Made by a program: the position numbers and the translations under genes. 64,000 nt of DNA, taken from the NCBI RefSeq assembly GCF_010233585.1, contig NZ_CP045997.1, positions 1,351,244-1,415,243 of the forward strand. The letters are read 5' to 3'. How positions within the stretch are numbered: position 1 is the stretch's first letter; each line of letters begins with the position of its first letter. The stretch comes from Spirosoma endbachense. Lineage in GTDB: Bacteria > Bacteroidota > Bacteroidia > Cytophagales > Spirosomataceae. Of this stretch, positions 34,390 through 42,778 are shown in pieces. The notes under the pieces were generated by a model, which worked only from the letters and a program-made list of their open reading frames with translations, had not been told where the DNA came from and did no database searches.

Positions 34390-36825
34390 ATGCTACATAA
34401 TTATTTTAAAATCGCCTGGCGGAATCTGGCCCGCAACAAAGCCTTTTCAGCGATCAACATCGTTGGGCTGGCCATTGGGTTGGCTACGTGTTTGCTCATC
34501 AGCCTGTTCGTTCTGGATGAGTTAAGCTACGACCGCTTCAACGAAAAGGCTGATCGCATTGTGCGCGTTATTTTTCGGGGATCGATACAGGGCGAAAAAA
34601 TGAACGAGGCACACGTTATGCCGCCTACTGCCCAAACGCTTAAAGCCGACTACCCCGAAGTGCAGGAAGCTACGCGCTTACGTCGTGCAGGAATGCCTTT
34701 TATCGTCTATGGTGACAAAACGTTCAGAGAAAGCGAGGTTGCTTTTGCCGACTCTAATTTCTTCCAGGTGTTTACACTTCCGTTCGTAAAGGGTGATCCA
34801 AAAACAGCGTTGATCCAGCCCAATACCGTCGTAGTTACGCAGGAAGTAGCGCATAAATATTTCGGAAATGAAGATCCGATCGGGAAGGTATTGACGGTTA
34901 AAAGCTGGAACACGCCCTACACAGTTACGGGTGTGATTGAAAAGTTACCGGTTAATTCTCACTTTCATTTCGATATGTTCGCATCGATGGCCGGTTTCCC
35001 GGATGCGAAACAGCCTTCCTGGATGACGTCTGAATTTTTCACCTACCTGGTATTACCCAAAGGCTACGACTACAAACAGCTGGAGGCAAAACTACCTCAG
35101 GTTGTCGAAAAATACATGGGGCCGCAATTGCAGAAAGCCTTCGGAATGAGCTTTGCGCAGTTCCGCAAAAAAGGCAACGACCTTGGTTTATTTTTGCAGC
35201 CGCTGACAACGATTCACCTGCATTCAGAACTAAGCGGTGAACTGGATGCCAACGGGGATATTCGGTACGTGTACATTTTTGGGGCCGTTGCGTTGTTTAT
35301 TCTCCTCATCGCCTGCATCAACTTCATGAACCTGTCTACGGCCGGGGCCTCAAAGCGAGGTCGGGAGGTTGGTATCCGGAAGGTAATGGGTTCGATGAAA
35401 CTGGAGCTGATGGGGCAGTTTCTGCTCGAATCCTCGATACTAACGGCTGTTGCCTTACTGTTAGGTGTTGGATTGGTTTACCTGGTTTTGCCAGCCTTCA
35501 ATGAACTGGCGGGTAAATCGCTAAGTCTGCACTTGTTAGCGAATCCCTGGCTTCTGCCCAGCCTGTTGCTATTTGGCCTCTTTGTTAGCGTTCTGGCCGG
35601 GAGTTACCCCGCTTTTTTCCTGTCATCCTTCAAGCCTGTGTCTGTGCTGAAAGGGGGAAATTCGCTCGATCGGTTTACATCAGGTAAAAAAAGTTTTGGT
35701 CTACGGAGCAGTCTGATCGTGTTTCAGTTCTTTATTTCCATTGCTTTAACGATAGGAACCATTGTCGTGTATCAGCAACTGGCTTATATCCAGAACAAGA
35801 AATTAGGGTATAACAAAGACCAGGTTATCGTGTTGCCGGAAGCCTGGATGCTGGGTGATAAGAACGAAGTGTTCCGAAATCAACTCCTGCAAGACCCTCG
35901 GGTGGTGAATGTAAGCACATCGGGCTACCTGCCTGCTGGCCCAAGCTACAATAACAACTTCACGATTTATCCCGAATCGAATGAGACCGGATTGATAAAA
36001 ACGCTCCGATACGACGTCGATTATAATTACATGTCGACACTGGGTATGCAACTGGTGGCTGGTCGGAATTTCTCGAAAGACTACGGGACCGATTCGGCGG
36101 GAGCGATTCTTAACGAGACAACTGCCAAAGTACTTGGATGGGGCAACAAGGCGTTAGGACACACGATCACCAACTCCGATAATCAAGGCAAAAAGACTCA
36201 GCTACGGGTCATTGGGATCGTTAAGGATTTTCACTTCAAATCCTTACACGAGCGCATTTCTCCGCTCGTAATGGTGCTCAACAAGAATGCCGGAACCATG
36301 ATTGTAAAGGCAAAAACCAAAGACATTACGGGTTTGCTGGCGGCCATGAAAAAGAACTGGGACGGCTTTAAAGTCGAAGGGCCTTTTACGTACTCATTTC
36401 TGGATGAACGATTTAACGATACCTACCGGGCCGAGCAGAAAATTGGCGAAATTCTGGGCATTTTTGCCGGATTGACCATTTTCGTTGCCTGCCTGGGTCT
36501 GTTCGGCCTGGCTACTTTCACCGCCGAACAACGCACGAAAGAGATCGGCGTCCGCAAAGTACTGGGTGCGTCGGTTACCAGCATCGTGGCTTTACTCTCG
36601 AAAGACTTTTTAAAACTCGTTGCCATTGCGATCGTGATTGCCGTGCCGGTAGCCTGGTACACCATGAATAATTGGTTGCAGGGCTTTGCCTACAAAATCG
36701 ACATTTCGTGGTGGATGTTTGCACTGGCGGGTGTACTGGCGGTTGCTATAGCCTTATTGACAGTGAGTTATCAAAGTGTAAAAGCGGCTTTGATGAATCC
36801 GGTCAAGAGTTTACGGTCTGAATAA
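34390..36825 (+). CDS. FtsX-like ABC transporter permease (no prefix)
   Basis: 811 aa. Starts directly with M-L-H-N-Y-F-K-I-A-W-R-N-L, the sequence found after the prefix in the upstream genes. Helix 1 about residues 19-43, first signature N-F-M-N-L-S-T-A-G-A-S-K-R-G-R-E-V-G-I-R-K about 311, second R-T-K-E-I-G-V-R-K-V-L-G-A-S about 715, tail MNPVKSLRSE. The body groups with the left-edge gene and with 21890 (D-E-L-S-Y-D-R-F-N-E-K-A-D-R-I; F-S-K-D-Y-G-T-D-S; V-K-D-F-H-F-K-S-L-H). It follows the 52-base hairpin, so its transcription probably depends on read-through or on an unseen promoter in 34363-34389. Confidence 0.95.
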   Translation: MLHNYFKIAWRNLARNKAFSAINIVGLAIGLATCLLISLFVLDELSYDRFNEKADRIVRVIFRGSIQGEKMNEAHVMPPTAQTLKADYPEVQEATRLRRAGMPFIVYGDKTFRESEVAFADSNFFQVFTLPFVKGDPKTALIQPNTVVVTQEVAHKYFGNEDPIGKVLTVKSWNTPYTVTGVIEKLPVNSHFHFDMFASMAGFPDAKQPSWMTSEFFTYLVLPKGYDYKQLEAKLPQVVEKYMGPQLQKAFGMSFAQFRKKGNDLGLFLQPLTTIHLHSELSGELDANGDIRYVYIFGAVALFILLIACINFMNLSTAGASKRGREVGIRKVMGSMKLELMGQFLLESSILTAVALLLGVGLVYLVLPAFNELAGKSLSLHLLANPWLLPSLLLFGLFVSVLAGSYPAFFLSSFKPVSVLKGGNSLDRFTSGKKSFGLRSSLIVFQFFISIALTIGTIVVYQQLAYIQNKKLGYNKDQVIVLPEAWMLGDKNEVFRNQLLQDPRVVNVSTSGYLPAGPSYNNNFTIYPESNETGLIKTLRYDVDYNYMSTLGMQLVAGRNFSKDYGTDSAGAILNETTAKVLGWGNKALGHTITNSDNQGKKTQLRVIGIVKDFHFKSLHERISPLVMVLNKNAGTMIVKAKTKDITGLLAAMKKNWDGFKVEGPFTYSFLDERFNDTYRAEQKIGEILGIFAGLTIFVACLGLFGLATFTAEQRTKEIGVRKVLGASVTSIVALLSKDFLKLVAIAIVIAVPVAWYTMNNWLQGFAYKIDISWWMFALAGVLAVAIALLTVSYQSVKAALMNPVKSLRSE

Positions 36826-36829
36826 TGCC

Positions 36830-36870
36830 AGGCCGGGTAAGTAACAGCGAATACTGGATTTGCCCGGTCT
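36830..36870. other. Intergenic stem-loop after the permease at 34390
   Basis: AGGCCGGGTAA (36830-36840) can pair with TTGCCCGGTCT (36860-36870) over 11 positions with two G-U pairs; loop 19 bases. No T-run follows, so attenuation or transcript-end protection is possible but unproven. The rest of the 106-base gap shows nothing recognisable. Confidence 0.35.
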
Positions 36871-36931
36871 AAGCCCAATGTAGTACGCGTTAATCACCAG
36901 GAATTTTTGTCGCCTTAACACCGCTGCCGCC

Positions 36932-37828
36932 TTGAAACGTCCACTATTCATATTCATGCTGATACTGGCCATGACAGCTGTAACACGAGGACAGCCTGCG
37001 GAGTCGATGTATTTGAACCAGCCACGACCTGGTTTAGTGGCTCAAGTGTTTGCACCGGATAAAGTGTCTCTCAAAGGTCAGTATGAATATGGCTCCGTTT
37101 TTTCGAATGATGGGAAGGAATTCTATTACGCCGTAATCGTGAATAAAAAGCCCCAGATCAGGCTTTCAACGCTTAAAAACGGCAAATGGACGGAGCCTGC
37201 GGTCATCCTGGCCAGTGACAGGTATGAGTATAATGACCCTTTTCTGTCACCGGATGGGACGAAGCTGTTTTTTATCTCTGATCGGTCGCTGGATGGGCAG
37301 GGCGACAAGAAAGATTTTGATATCTGGTACATCGATCGCAGGAAAGACGGCTGGTCGGAGCCGGTCAATGCCGGTCGGGCGATAAACTCGGATAAAAACG
37401 AATACTACATGTCCTTTACGGCTGATGGTACGATGTACTATTCATCGAATGGAGCGACAAAGCCGCCTAATGAACAGAACTATGATATCTACGCTTCCCG
37501 ATTTTCGAGTGGTGGATTTCAGCGTTCCCAGAAGCTGGGTAGTTCGATAAACAGCGAACAGTACGAAGCGGACGTATTCGTTTCGCCCGATGAGAAGTAC
37601 CTCATATTCTGCGGAGAAAGGTCGGATGGGTTTGGAAAAGGAGACCTGTTCATCAGCTTTAAAGATGAAAAAGGGGCGTGGCAGAAAGCAAAGAACATGG
37701 GTAAAGAAATCAATACCGATCAGTATGAGTTTTGCCCATTTGTTTCCAGTGATGGAAAGTACCTGTTTTTTAGCCGGAGCGGTGATATCTATTGGGTAAG
37801 CGCCGACATAATCAATACCCTGCGATAA
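36932..37828 (+). CDS. Exported PD40/TolB-like beta-propeller protein
   Basis: 298 aa from a TTG start (36932). I prefer this start because it supplies the basic K-R of a signal peptide (K-R-P-L-F-I-F-M-L-I-L-A-M...T-R-G); the next ATG (36956) would shorten it. The mature protein shows five WD40-like (PD40) blades, each with an S-x-D-G-x-x-x-F/Y-F/Y core: F-S-N-D-G-K-E-F-Y, L-S-P-D-G-T-K-L-F-F, F-T-A-D-G-T-M-Y-Y, V-S-P-D-E-K-Y-L-I-F and V-S-S-D-G-K-Y-L-F-F. Between the blades are repeats of x-W-S/T-E-P or near equivalents and N-S/T-D-x-x-E-Y/F. Such propellers bind proteins or glycans in the periplasm. It sits 34 bases before a permease and is likely co-transcribed with it. Exact role unknown. 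Confidence 0.87.
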   Translation: MKRPLFIFMLILAMTAVTRGQPAESMYLNQPRPGLVAQVFAPDKVSLKGQYEYGSVFSNDGKEFYYAVIVNKKPQIRLSTLKNGKWTEPAVILASDRYEYNDPFLSPDGTKLFFISDRSLDGQGDKKDFDIWYIDRRKDGWSEPVNAGRAINSDKNEYYMSFTADGTMYYSSNGATKPPNEQNYDIYASRFSSGGFQRSQKLGSSINSEQYEADVFVSPDEKYLIFCGERSDGFGKGDLFISFKDEKGAWQKAKNMGKEINTDQYEFCPFVSSDGKYLFFSRSGDIYWVSADIINTLR

Positions 37829-37862
37829 GGCATGTGATCTGGTCTTTGCAAAAAAAATAGTA

Positions 37863-40322
37863 ATGCTACGAAACTATCTTAAGATCGCTTTCCGCCGTCT
37901 TTGGACCGACAAGACAAACGCGGCTATCAATGTTCTGGGGTTAACCCTGGGCATAACGTGCTGCTTAGTGATCTATATTTTCGTGCGCTATGAATCTGGC
38001 TTCGATGGATTTCATTCAAACGTAAGCCGGATATACCGGATCGTTCACCACAACAAAACCGCCGACGGTGTCCAGCATTGGCCTACTACGGCCTATCCAT
38101 TAGCCGAAGCCATCCGTCAGAACATGCCGGGCGTTGGTGTTACCCAAACGGCCGGACCGGATAGTCGACTGATCAGTTCGATCGATAGCCGGGGCGTTGT
38201 CCATCGCTTTGACGAGAAACGTGTCATGTTTGCCGATGCCAACTATCTACGGACGTTCGATTTTGTGAACGTTTTTCCGGATGGTATCTGGCTGGCGGGT
38301 AATGCCCGAACGGCCTTTCAGCAACCCAACAGCGTCGTGCTGACGCAGAAAATGGCTGAGCGGTACTTCGTCGGATATGCAGGACGTTTTGAGGAGCTGC
38401 TGGGCAAGACCTTGACACTCAACAACGGTGATCCGCTTCTCGTATCAGGCATCATTCGCAACCCGCCCTCCACGACAAATCTGCTGTTCGATATTTTAGT
38501 CAATTACCAGTTTTTTAAGGCCAACAACCCGTATCAGGCTACCAACTGGTCGGGTAATTATCGCGGAACGACCTATGTTACGCTGCCCGTCGGTGCTGAT
38601 CCAAAGGCCTTTGAAGGTCAGTTACAGGCATTACAAAAGAAGTACATGAAAGCGGATGATATCCGCCGAATCAGTTATTTCCTTCAGCCGATCACCAGTA
38701 TCCACACCGAAACGCTGTATGGAAGTTCACAGGGGAGCTACATTGTTAGCCGCGATATGCTCTGGGGATTGGTCAGTCTGGCCGTTTTCCTGATTCTGAT
38801 AGCCTCATTCAACTTTATCAACCTGACTACTGCCCAGGCCATCCGCCGACGGAAAGAAGTAGGCGTCCGGAAAGTAGTGGGTGGTACACAAGTGCAATTG
38901 TTCAGCCAGTTTATTGGCGAAACCCTCATCATTGCTATTGTAGCCGGTTTGTTGTCGCTACTGATCCTGAATGCGCTATTGAACTGGATTAACCAGTCGC
39001 TGACGATCATTGATCTAAATCTTAGTGCCGATCCGACCATCTGGGCGTTCAGTGCTGGTCTGATTCTGGTTGTGGCATTACTGGCCGGGTTTTATCCGGC
39101 AATTGTTCTATCCAATGCTCAACCGATCAACGCATTAAAGAACACTACCCCCCAGCGACATGCCCGATTCTCACTTCGGCAGGGATTAATTGTGCTGCAA
39201 TTCTGCATTACCTATGCCCTGTTGGTTAGCACCTTTGTCGTCAGTCGGCAAATGAATTTATTCAGTAGCAAGGATTTAGGCTTTACGAAAGATGCTGTCA
39301 TTACCATAAACGGACCACGCAATCAGGTTGCCGGTAAACTCGGTACGTTCCGGGAGAAATTGTTGCAAAGCCCTGCCATTAAGGAAGTTAGTTTTGGTTC
39401 AGGGGCCCCAATTACCAATAATCATTATGGCACCGATTTTCGGCTAAAGTCAGAAACCGTTCAAATGAATCGGCAGGCTGAAGAGAAATTTGTTGATCTG
39501 GCCTATCAATCGCTTTTTGATCTGAAGCTCATCGCCGGAAGGTGGTTCACTCAGTCGAATAATATGCCGGAAGGTTCACGGTTCAATGCCTTTGTTGTCA
39601 ATGAAACAATGGTAAAAATGCTCGGTCTGACTCCCGAACAGGCCATTGGTAAAACCATGATTATCAATGAAGGAGAAGCTCCTATACTGGGCGTAGTCAA
39701 AGATTTTCATAATGTTTCGTTGCAGCAAGCTATTACACCCTGTGTTTTAATGGTTTGGAATACAGGTTTTTATGATGAAATTCATTTGCGGGTGCAAACA
39801 CAGAACAGCCGTTTGTTAAACCTGCCGCAAACGCTCGGGTTTATTGAAAAAACCTGGAAACAACTCTTTCCGGACGATGTGTATCAGTACACATTTTTGA
39901 ACGAGTCGCTGGCGAAAAATTACATCATTGAGCAATTGGTATTCGACGCATTCCGGATTTTTGCTGCTATCTCGATTTTCATTTCGTGCCTTGGCTTATT
40001 CGGGCTTATCACGTTCGCAGCGAATCAACGAACCAAAGAAATCGGCGTCCGGAAAGTACTTGGCGCATCGGTGGCCAGCCTAGTAGGCTTGCTCTCCAAA
40101 GACTTCCTGAAACTGGTGCTGATCGCCATTGTTATTGCGTCGCCCCTGGCCTGGTATGCCATGAGTCTGTGGTTACAGGGCTTTGCTTACAAGGCCGATA
40201 TGGAGTGGTGGGTGTTCGCCCTGGCGGGGCTTCTGGCAGCAGGTATTGCCTTGTTGACAGTCAGCTTTCAAAGCATTAAAGCCGCCCTGATGAATCCGGT
40301 GAACTCATTGAGAAGTGAATAA
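37863..40322 (+). CDS. FtsX-like ABC transporter permease (no prefix)
   Basis: 819 aa, starting M-L-R-N-Y-L-K-I-A-F-R-R-L. First signature of the A-Q-A type (N-F-I-N-L-T-T-A-Q-A-I-R-R-R-K-E-V-G-V-R-K, about residue 317), linking it to 7016, 13638, 45159 and 47595. Second signature about residue 723, within F-G-L-I-T-F-A-A-N-Q-R-T-K-E; the usual T-A-E-Q is replaced by A-A-N-Q. The first periplasmic domain has an extra stretch near 38255-38300 (N-V-F-P-D-G-I-W-L-A-G). Tail MNPVNSLRSE, shared with 13638. Preceded at 34 bases by the propeller gene and followed at 26 bases by the next permease. Confidence 0.95.
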   Translation: MLRNYLKIAFRRLWTDKTNAAINVLGLTLGITCCLVIYIFVRYESGFDGFHSNVSRIYRIVHHNKTADGVQHWPTTAYPLAEAIRQNMPGVGVTQTAGPDSRLISSIDSRGVVHRFDEKRVMFADANYLRTFDFVNVFPDGIWLAGNARTAFQQPNSVVLTQKMAERYFVGYAGRFEELLGKTLTLNNGDPLLVSGIIRNPPSTTNLLFDILVNYQFFKANNPYQATNWSGNYRGTTYVTLPVGADPKAFEGQLQALQKKYMKADDIRRISYFLQPITSIHTETLYGSSQGSYIVSRDMLWGLVSLAVFLILIASFNFINLTTAQAIRRRKEVGVRKVVGGTQVQLFSQFIGETLIIAIVAGLLSLLILNALLNWINQSLTIIDLNLSADPTIWAFSAGLILVVALLAGFYPAIVLSNAQPINALKNTTPQRHARFSLRQGLIVLQFCITYALLVSTFVVSRQMNLFSSKDLGFTKDAVITINGPRNQVAGKLGTFREKLLQSPAIKEVSFGSGAPITNNHYGTDFRLKSETVQMNRQAEEKFVDLAYQSLFDLKLIAGRWFTQSNNMPEGSRFNAFVVNETMVKMLGLTPEQAIGKTMIINEGEAPILGVVKDFHNVSLQQAITPCVLMVWNTGFYDEIHLRVQTQNSRLLNLPQTLGFIEKTWKQLFPDDVYQYTFLNESLAKNYIIEQLVFDAFRIFAAISIFISCLGLFGLITFAANQRTKEIGVRKVLGASVASLVGLLSKDFLKLVLIAIVIASPLAWYAMSLWLQGFAYKADMEWWVFALAGLLAAGIALLTVSFQSIKAALMNPVNSLRSE

Positions 40323-40348
40323 TGACTGGTGCCTAAACCCCAACAACT

Positions 40349-42739
40349 ATGCTACTTAATTATCTCAAAATTGCCTGGCGGAATCTTCGAAAGGACAAAT
40401 TCTATAGTCTGATCAACATTCTGGGCCTGACCATCGGTGTCACATGCGGCTTGTTATTGCTGCTGTATGTGACTGACGAACTGAGCTATGATCGCTACCA
40501 GGCGAATGCAAACCAGATATATCGCATCGTTTCGCACATTACCGAGCCCGACAAAGTCAATCGCTGGAGCAGTACACAGCCGCCTTTAGTCAAACAACTG
40601 AAGCAGGATTATCCGTTTGTCAAAAATTACGTTCGATTCTTTCCCTACGGCCGGATGATGTTTCGGCAGGGCGAGAAGCGGTTCTACGAAGATGAGATCT
40701 ATGCCGCCGATTCTACGGTGTTCGATGTCTTTAGCTATAAGTTTATCGAAGGCGACGCCAAAACGGCTCTCGATCAGCCTGGTAGCGTGGTATTGACTCA
40801 AAAGGTGGCCCAGAAATTTTTTGGTTCCGGTAGTGCGCTGGGTCAGTCGCTTCAAACCAATGATACGACGTTCTATAAAGTAACGGGTGTTCTGGAAGAT
40901 GTGCCGAAGAACTCTCACTTCACGTTCAACGCCCTGTTTTCTACGGGCCAGAACGAACGCCAGGCAACTGGCTGGGGTGGTTTTTACATATACAGTTATC
41001 TGGTATTGCCCGAAAATTTCGATACCAAAATTCTCGAGAGCAAGTTTCCTGAGGTCTACGACAAATACATAGGGCCGATTTTTAAGCGAATGGGCATTAA
41101 AATTACCTATGAATTACAGCCGTTGACCCGTATTCACCTGTACTCAAATCTCGAAGGCGAATCGAATGGGAACATTGGCTACGTGTATACGTTCAGCGCA
41201 GTCGCATTTTTTATGCTGCTGCTGGCTAGTATCAACTACATGAATTTAGCCACGGCCCGGTCGGCCAAACGCGCCAAAGAAGTAGGGCTTCGAAAAGTGA
41301 TGGGATCAGTACGAGGTCGGCTGATGGCGCAGTTCCTAACCGAATCGGTGCTGATGACGGTTCTCTCGCTGGTGGCCAGTCTGATTCTGGTTGTCGTATT
41401 ACTGCCTTTCTTTAACAGCGTTTCGGGGAAAGAGATTCGGTTTCAGGAATTGTTACAGCCGCAGTTTATGCTCATTGCTCTGGCCATTGTCGTGTTTACG
41501 GGCTTCATCAGTGGCAGCTATCCCGCTTTTTACTTATCCTCTTTTGAACCGGCGGCAGTACTCAAAGGCTCATTCAATGCCAAAGGTGGAAGTTTCTTCC
41601 GAAAAACGCTGGTGGTGGCCCAGTTTGCTATTTCGCTGACGATGCTCATCTGCACCTGGATTGTGTATAAGCAGCTAAACTTCATGCAGGATCATGATTT
41701 AGGCTATGACCGGGAACAGGTATTGACGATCGATTATCAGGACCGGCAGCCCAGAGCGCGGTTCAATGCGCTACGGAATGACCTGCTGGCTAATCCGAAC
41801 ATTCGGGAAGTGGCCTCTGCCTCGGCTCCAACCAGCAACATTGGTAGCCGGGTTATCTTCACGGTTGAGTCCAATACCGGCTTAAAGGAAATGGGATTCA
41901 AACCTTTCCAAATCGACTACGATTACCTGAAAACGATGGGCATGAAGGTCGTAGCGGGTCGTGATTTCTCCGAAAAAATTCCGGCAGATACCCTTAACTC
42001 GGTTATTATCAATCAGGCCGTGGTAGAGCGTATGGGTTGGAAAGAACCGCTGGGTAAAAAAGTTATTCTGGGCAGCCTTCCTCAGGGCAATCAGCAGGGC
42101 CCACCCCCACCTACAGCACTGGTGATCGGGGTGATCAAAGATTTTCATCAGCAGTCACTTTACAACCCCATCGAACCGATGATTCTGATGTGTCGCCGGG
42201 CCAATCCGGTCATTCACATTAAAATACAGCCGAAAAATGCTGACAAAACCGTAGCGTTCATTGGCCAGAAATGGCGTGAAACCTATCCGGATCGATTGTT
42301 TGAATACCGGTTTCTGGATCAGGATTTTGAGTCAGCATACCGCGCCGATGAATTACGGGGCCGGATTTTCTCGACCTTCTCGGGCCTGACCATTCTCATT
42401 GCCTGTCTGGGCTTGTTTGGCTTAGCCACGTTCACCACAGAGCAGCGGGTGAAGGAAATTGGCGTGCGGAAGGTGTTGGGCGCATCGATTTCCAGCGTTG
42501 TCCTGTTGCTGTCGAAAGACTTCACAAAACTGGTGCTGTTCTCCTTTCCTATCGCCATTCCGATTGCCTGGTATTCCATGTATAAATGGCTACAGAACTT
42601 TCCCTACAAAACCGACATCGGCGTATGGGTATTTGTGGTAGCCTGCCTGCTCACGCTGGGCATCTGCTGGGCAACCGTGATCTATCAGAGTGTGAAAGCA
42701 GCTCTAACGAATCCAGTGAAGAGTTTACGGTCTGAGTAG
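40349..42739 (+). CDS. FtsX-like ABC transporter permease (no prefix)
   Basis: 796 aa, starting M-L-L-N-Y-L-K-I-A-W-R-N-L. First signature N-Y-M-N-L-A-T-A-R-S-A-K-R-A-K-E-V-G-L-R-K-V-M-G about residue 296; second R-V-K-E-I-G-V-R-K about residue 700 (Val in place of the usual Thr). It is followed by L-L-S-K-D-F-T-K-L-V-L-F-S-F-P-I-A-I-P, also unlike the common L-L-S-K-D-F-L-K-L-V-L-I-A-I-V-I-A-S-P. The second periplasmic domain carries a Pro-rich loop (Q-Q-G-P-P-P-P-T) near 42093-42116. Tail TNPVKSLRSE. No single close relative in the window. Gaps of 26 and 39 bases to the neighbouring permeases point to co-transcription. Confidence 0.95.
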   Translation: MLLNYLKIAWRNLRKDKFYSLINILGLTIGVTCGLLLLLYVTDELSYDRYQANANQIYRIVSHITEPDKVNRWSSTQPPLVKQLKQDYPFVKNYVRFFPYGRMMFRQGEKRFYEDEIYAADSTVFDVFSYKFIEGDAKTALDQPGSVVLTQKVAQKFFGSGSALGQSLQTNDTTFYKVTGVLEDVPKNSHFTFNALFSTGQNERQATGWGGFYIYSYLVLPENFDTKILESKFPEVYDKYIGPIFKRMGIKITYELQPLTRIHLYSNLEGESNGNIGYVYTFSAVAFFMLLLASINYMNLATARSAKRAKEVGLRKVMGSVRGRLMAQFLTESVLMTVLSLVASLILVVVLLPFFNSVSGKEIRFQELLQPQFMLIALAIVVFTGFISGSYPAFYLSSFEPAAVLKGSFNAKGGSFFRKTLVVAQFAISLTMLICTWIVYKQLNFMQDHDLGYDREQVLTIDYQDRQPRARFNALRNDLLANPNIREVASASAPTSNIGSRVIFTVESNTGLKEMGFKPFQIDYDYLKTMGMKVVAGRDFSEKIPADTLNSVIINQAVVERMGWKEPLGKKVILGSLPQGNQQGPPPPTALVIGVIKDFHQQSLYNPIEPMILMCRRANPVIHIKIQPKNADKTVAFIGQKWRETYPDRLFEYRFLDQDFESAYRADELRGRIFSTFSGLTILIACLGLFGLATFTTEQRVKEIGVRKVLGASISSVVLLLSKDFTKLVLFSFPIAIPIAWYSMYKWLQNFPYKTDIGVWVFVVACLLTLGICWATVIYQSVKAALTNPVKSLRSE

Positions 42740-42778
42740 GGATCTACAAACTAGTTTCGACATGCAAACAACAAACTA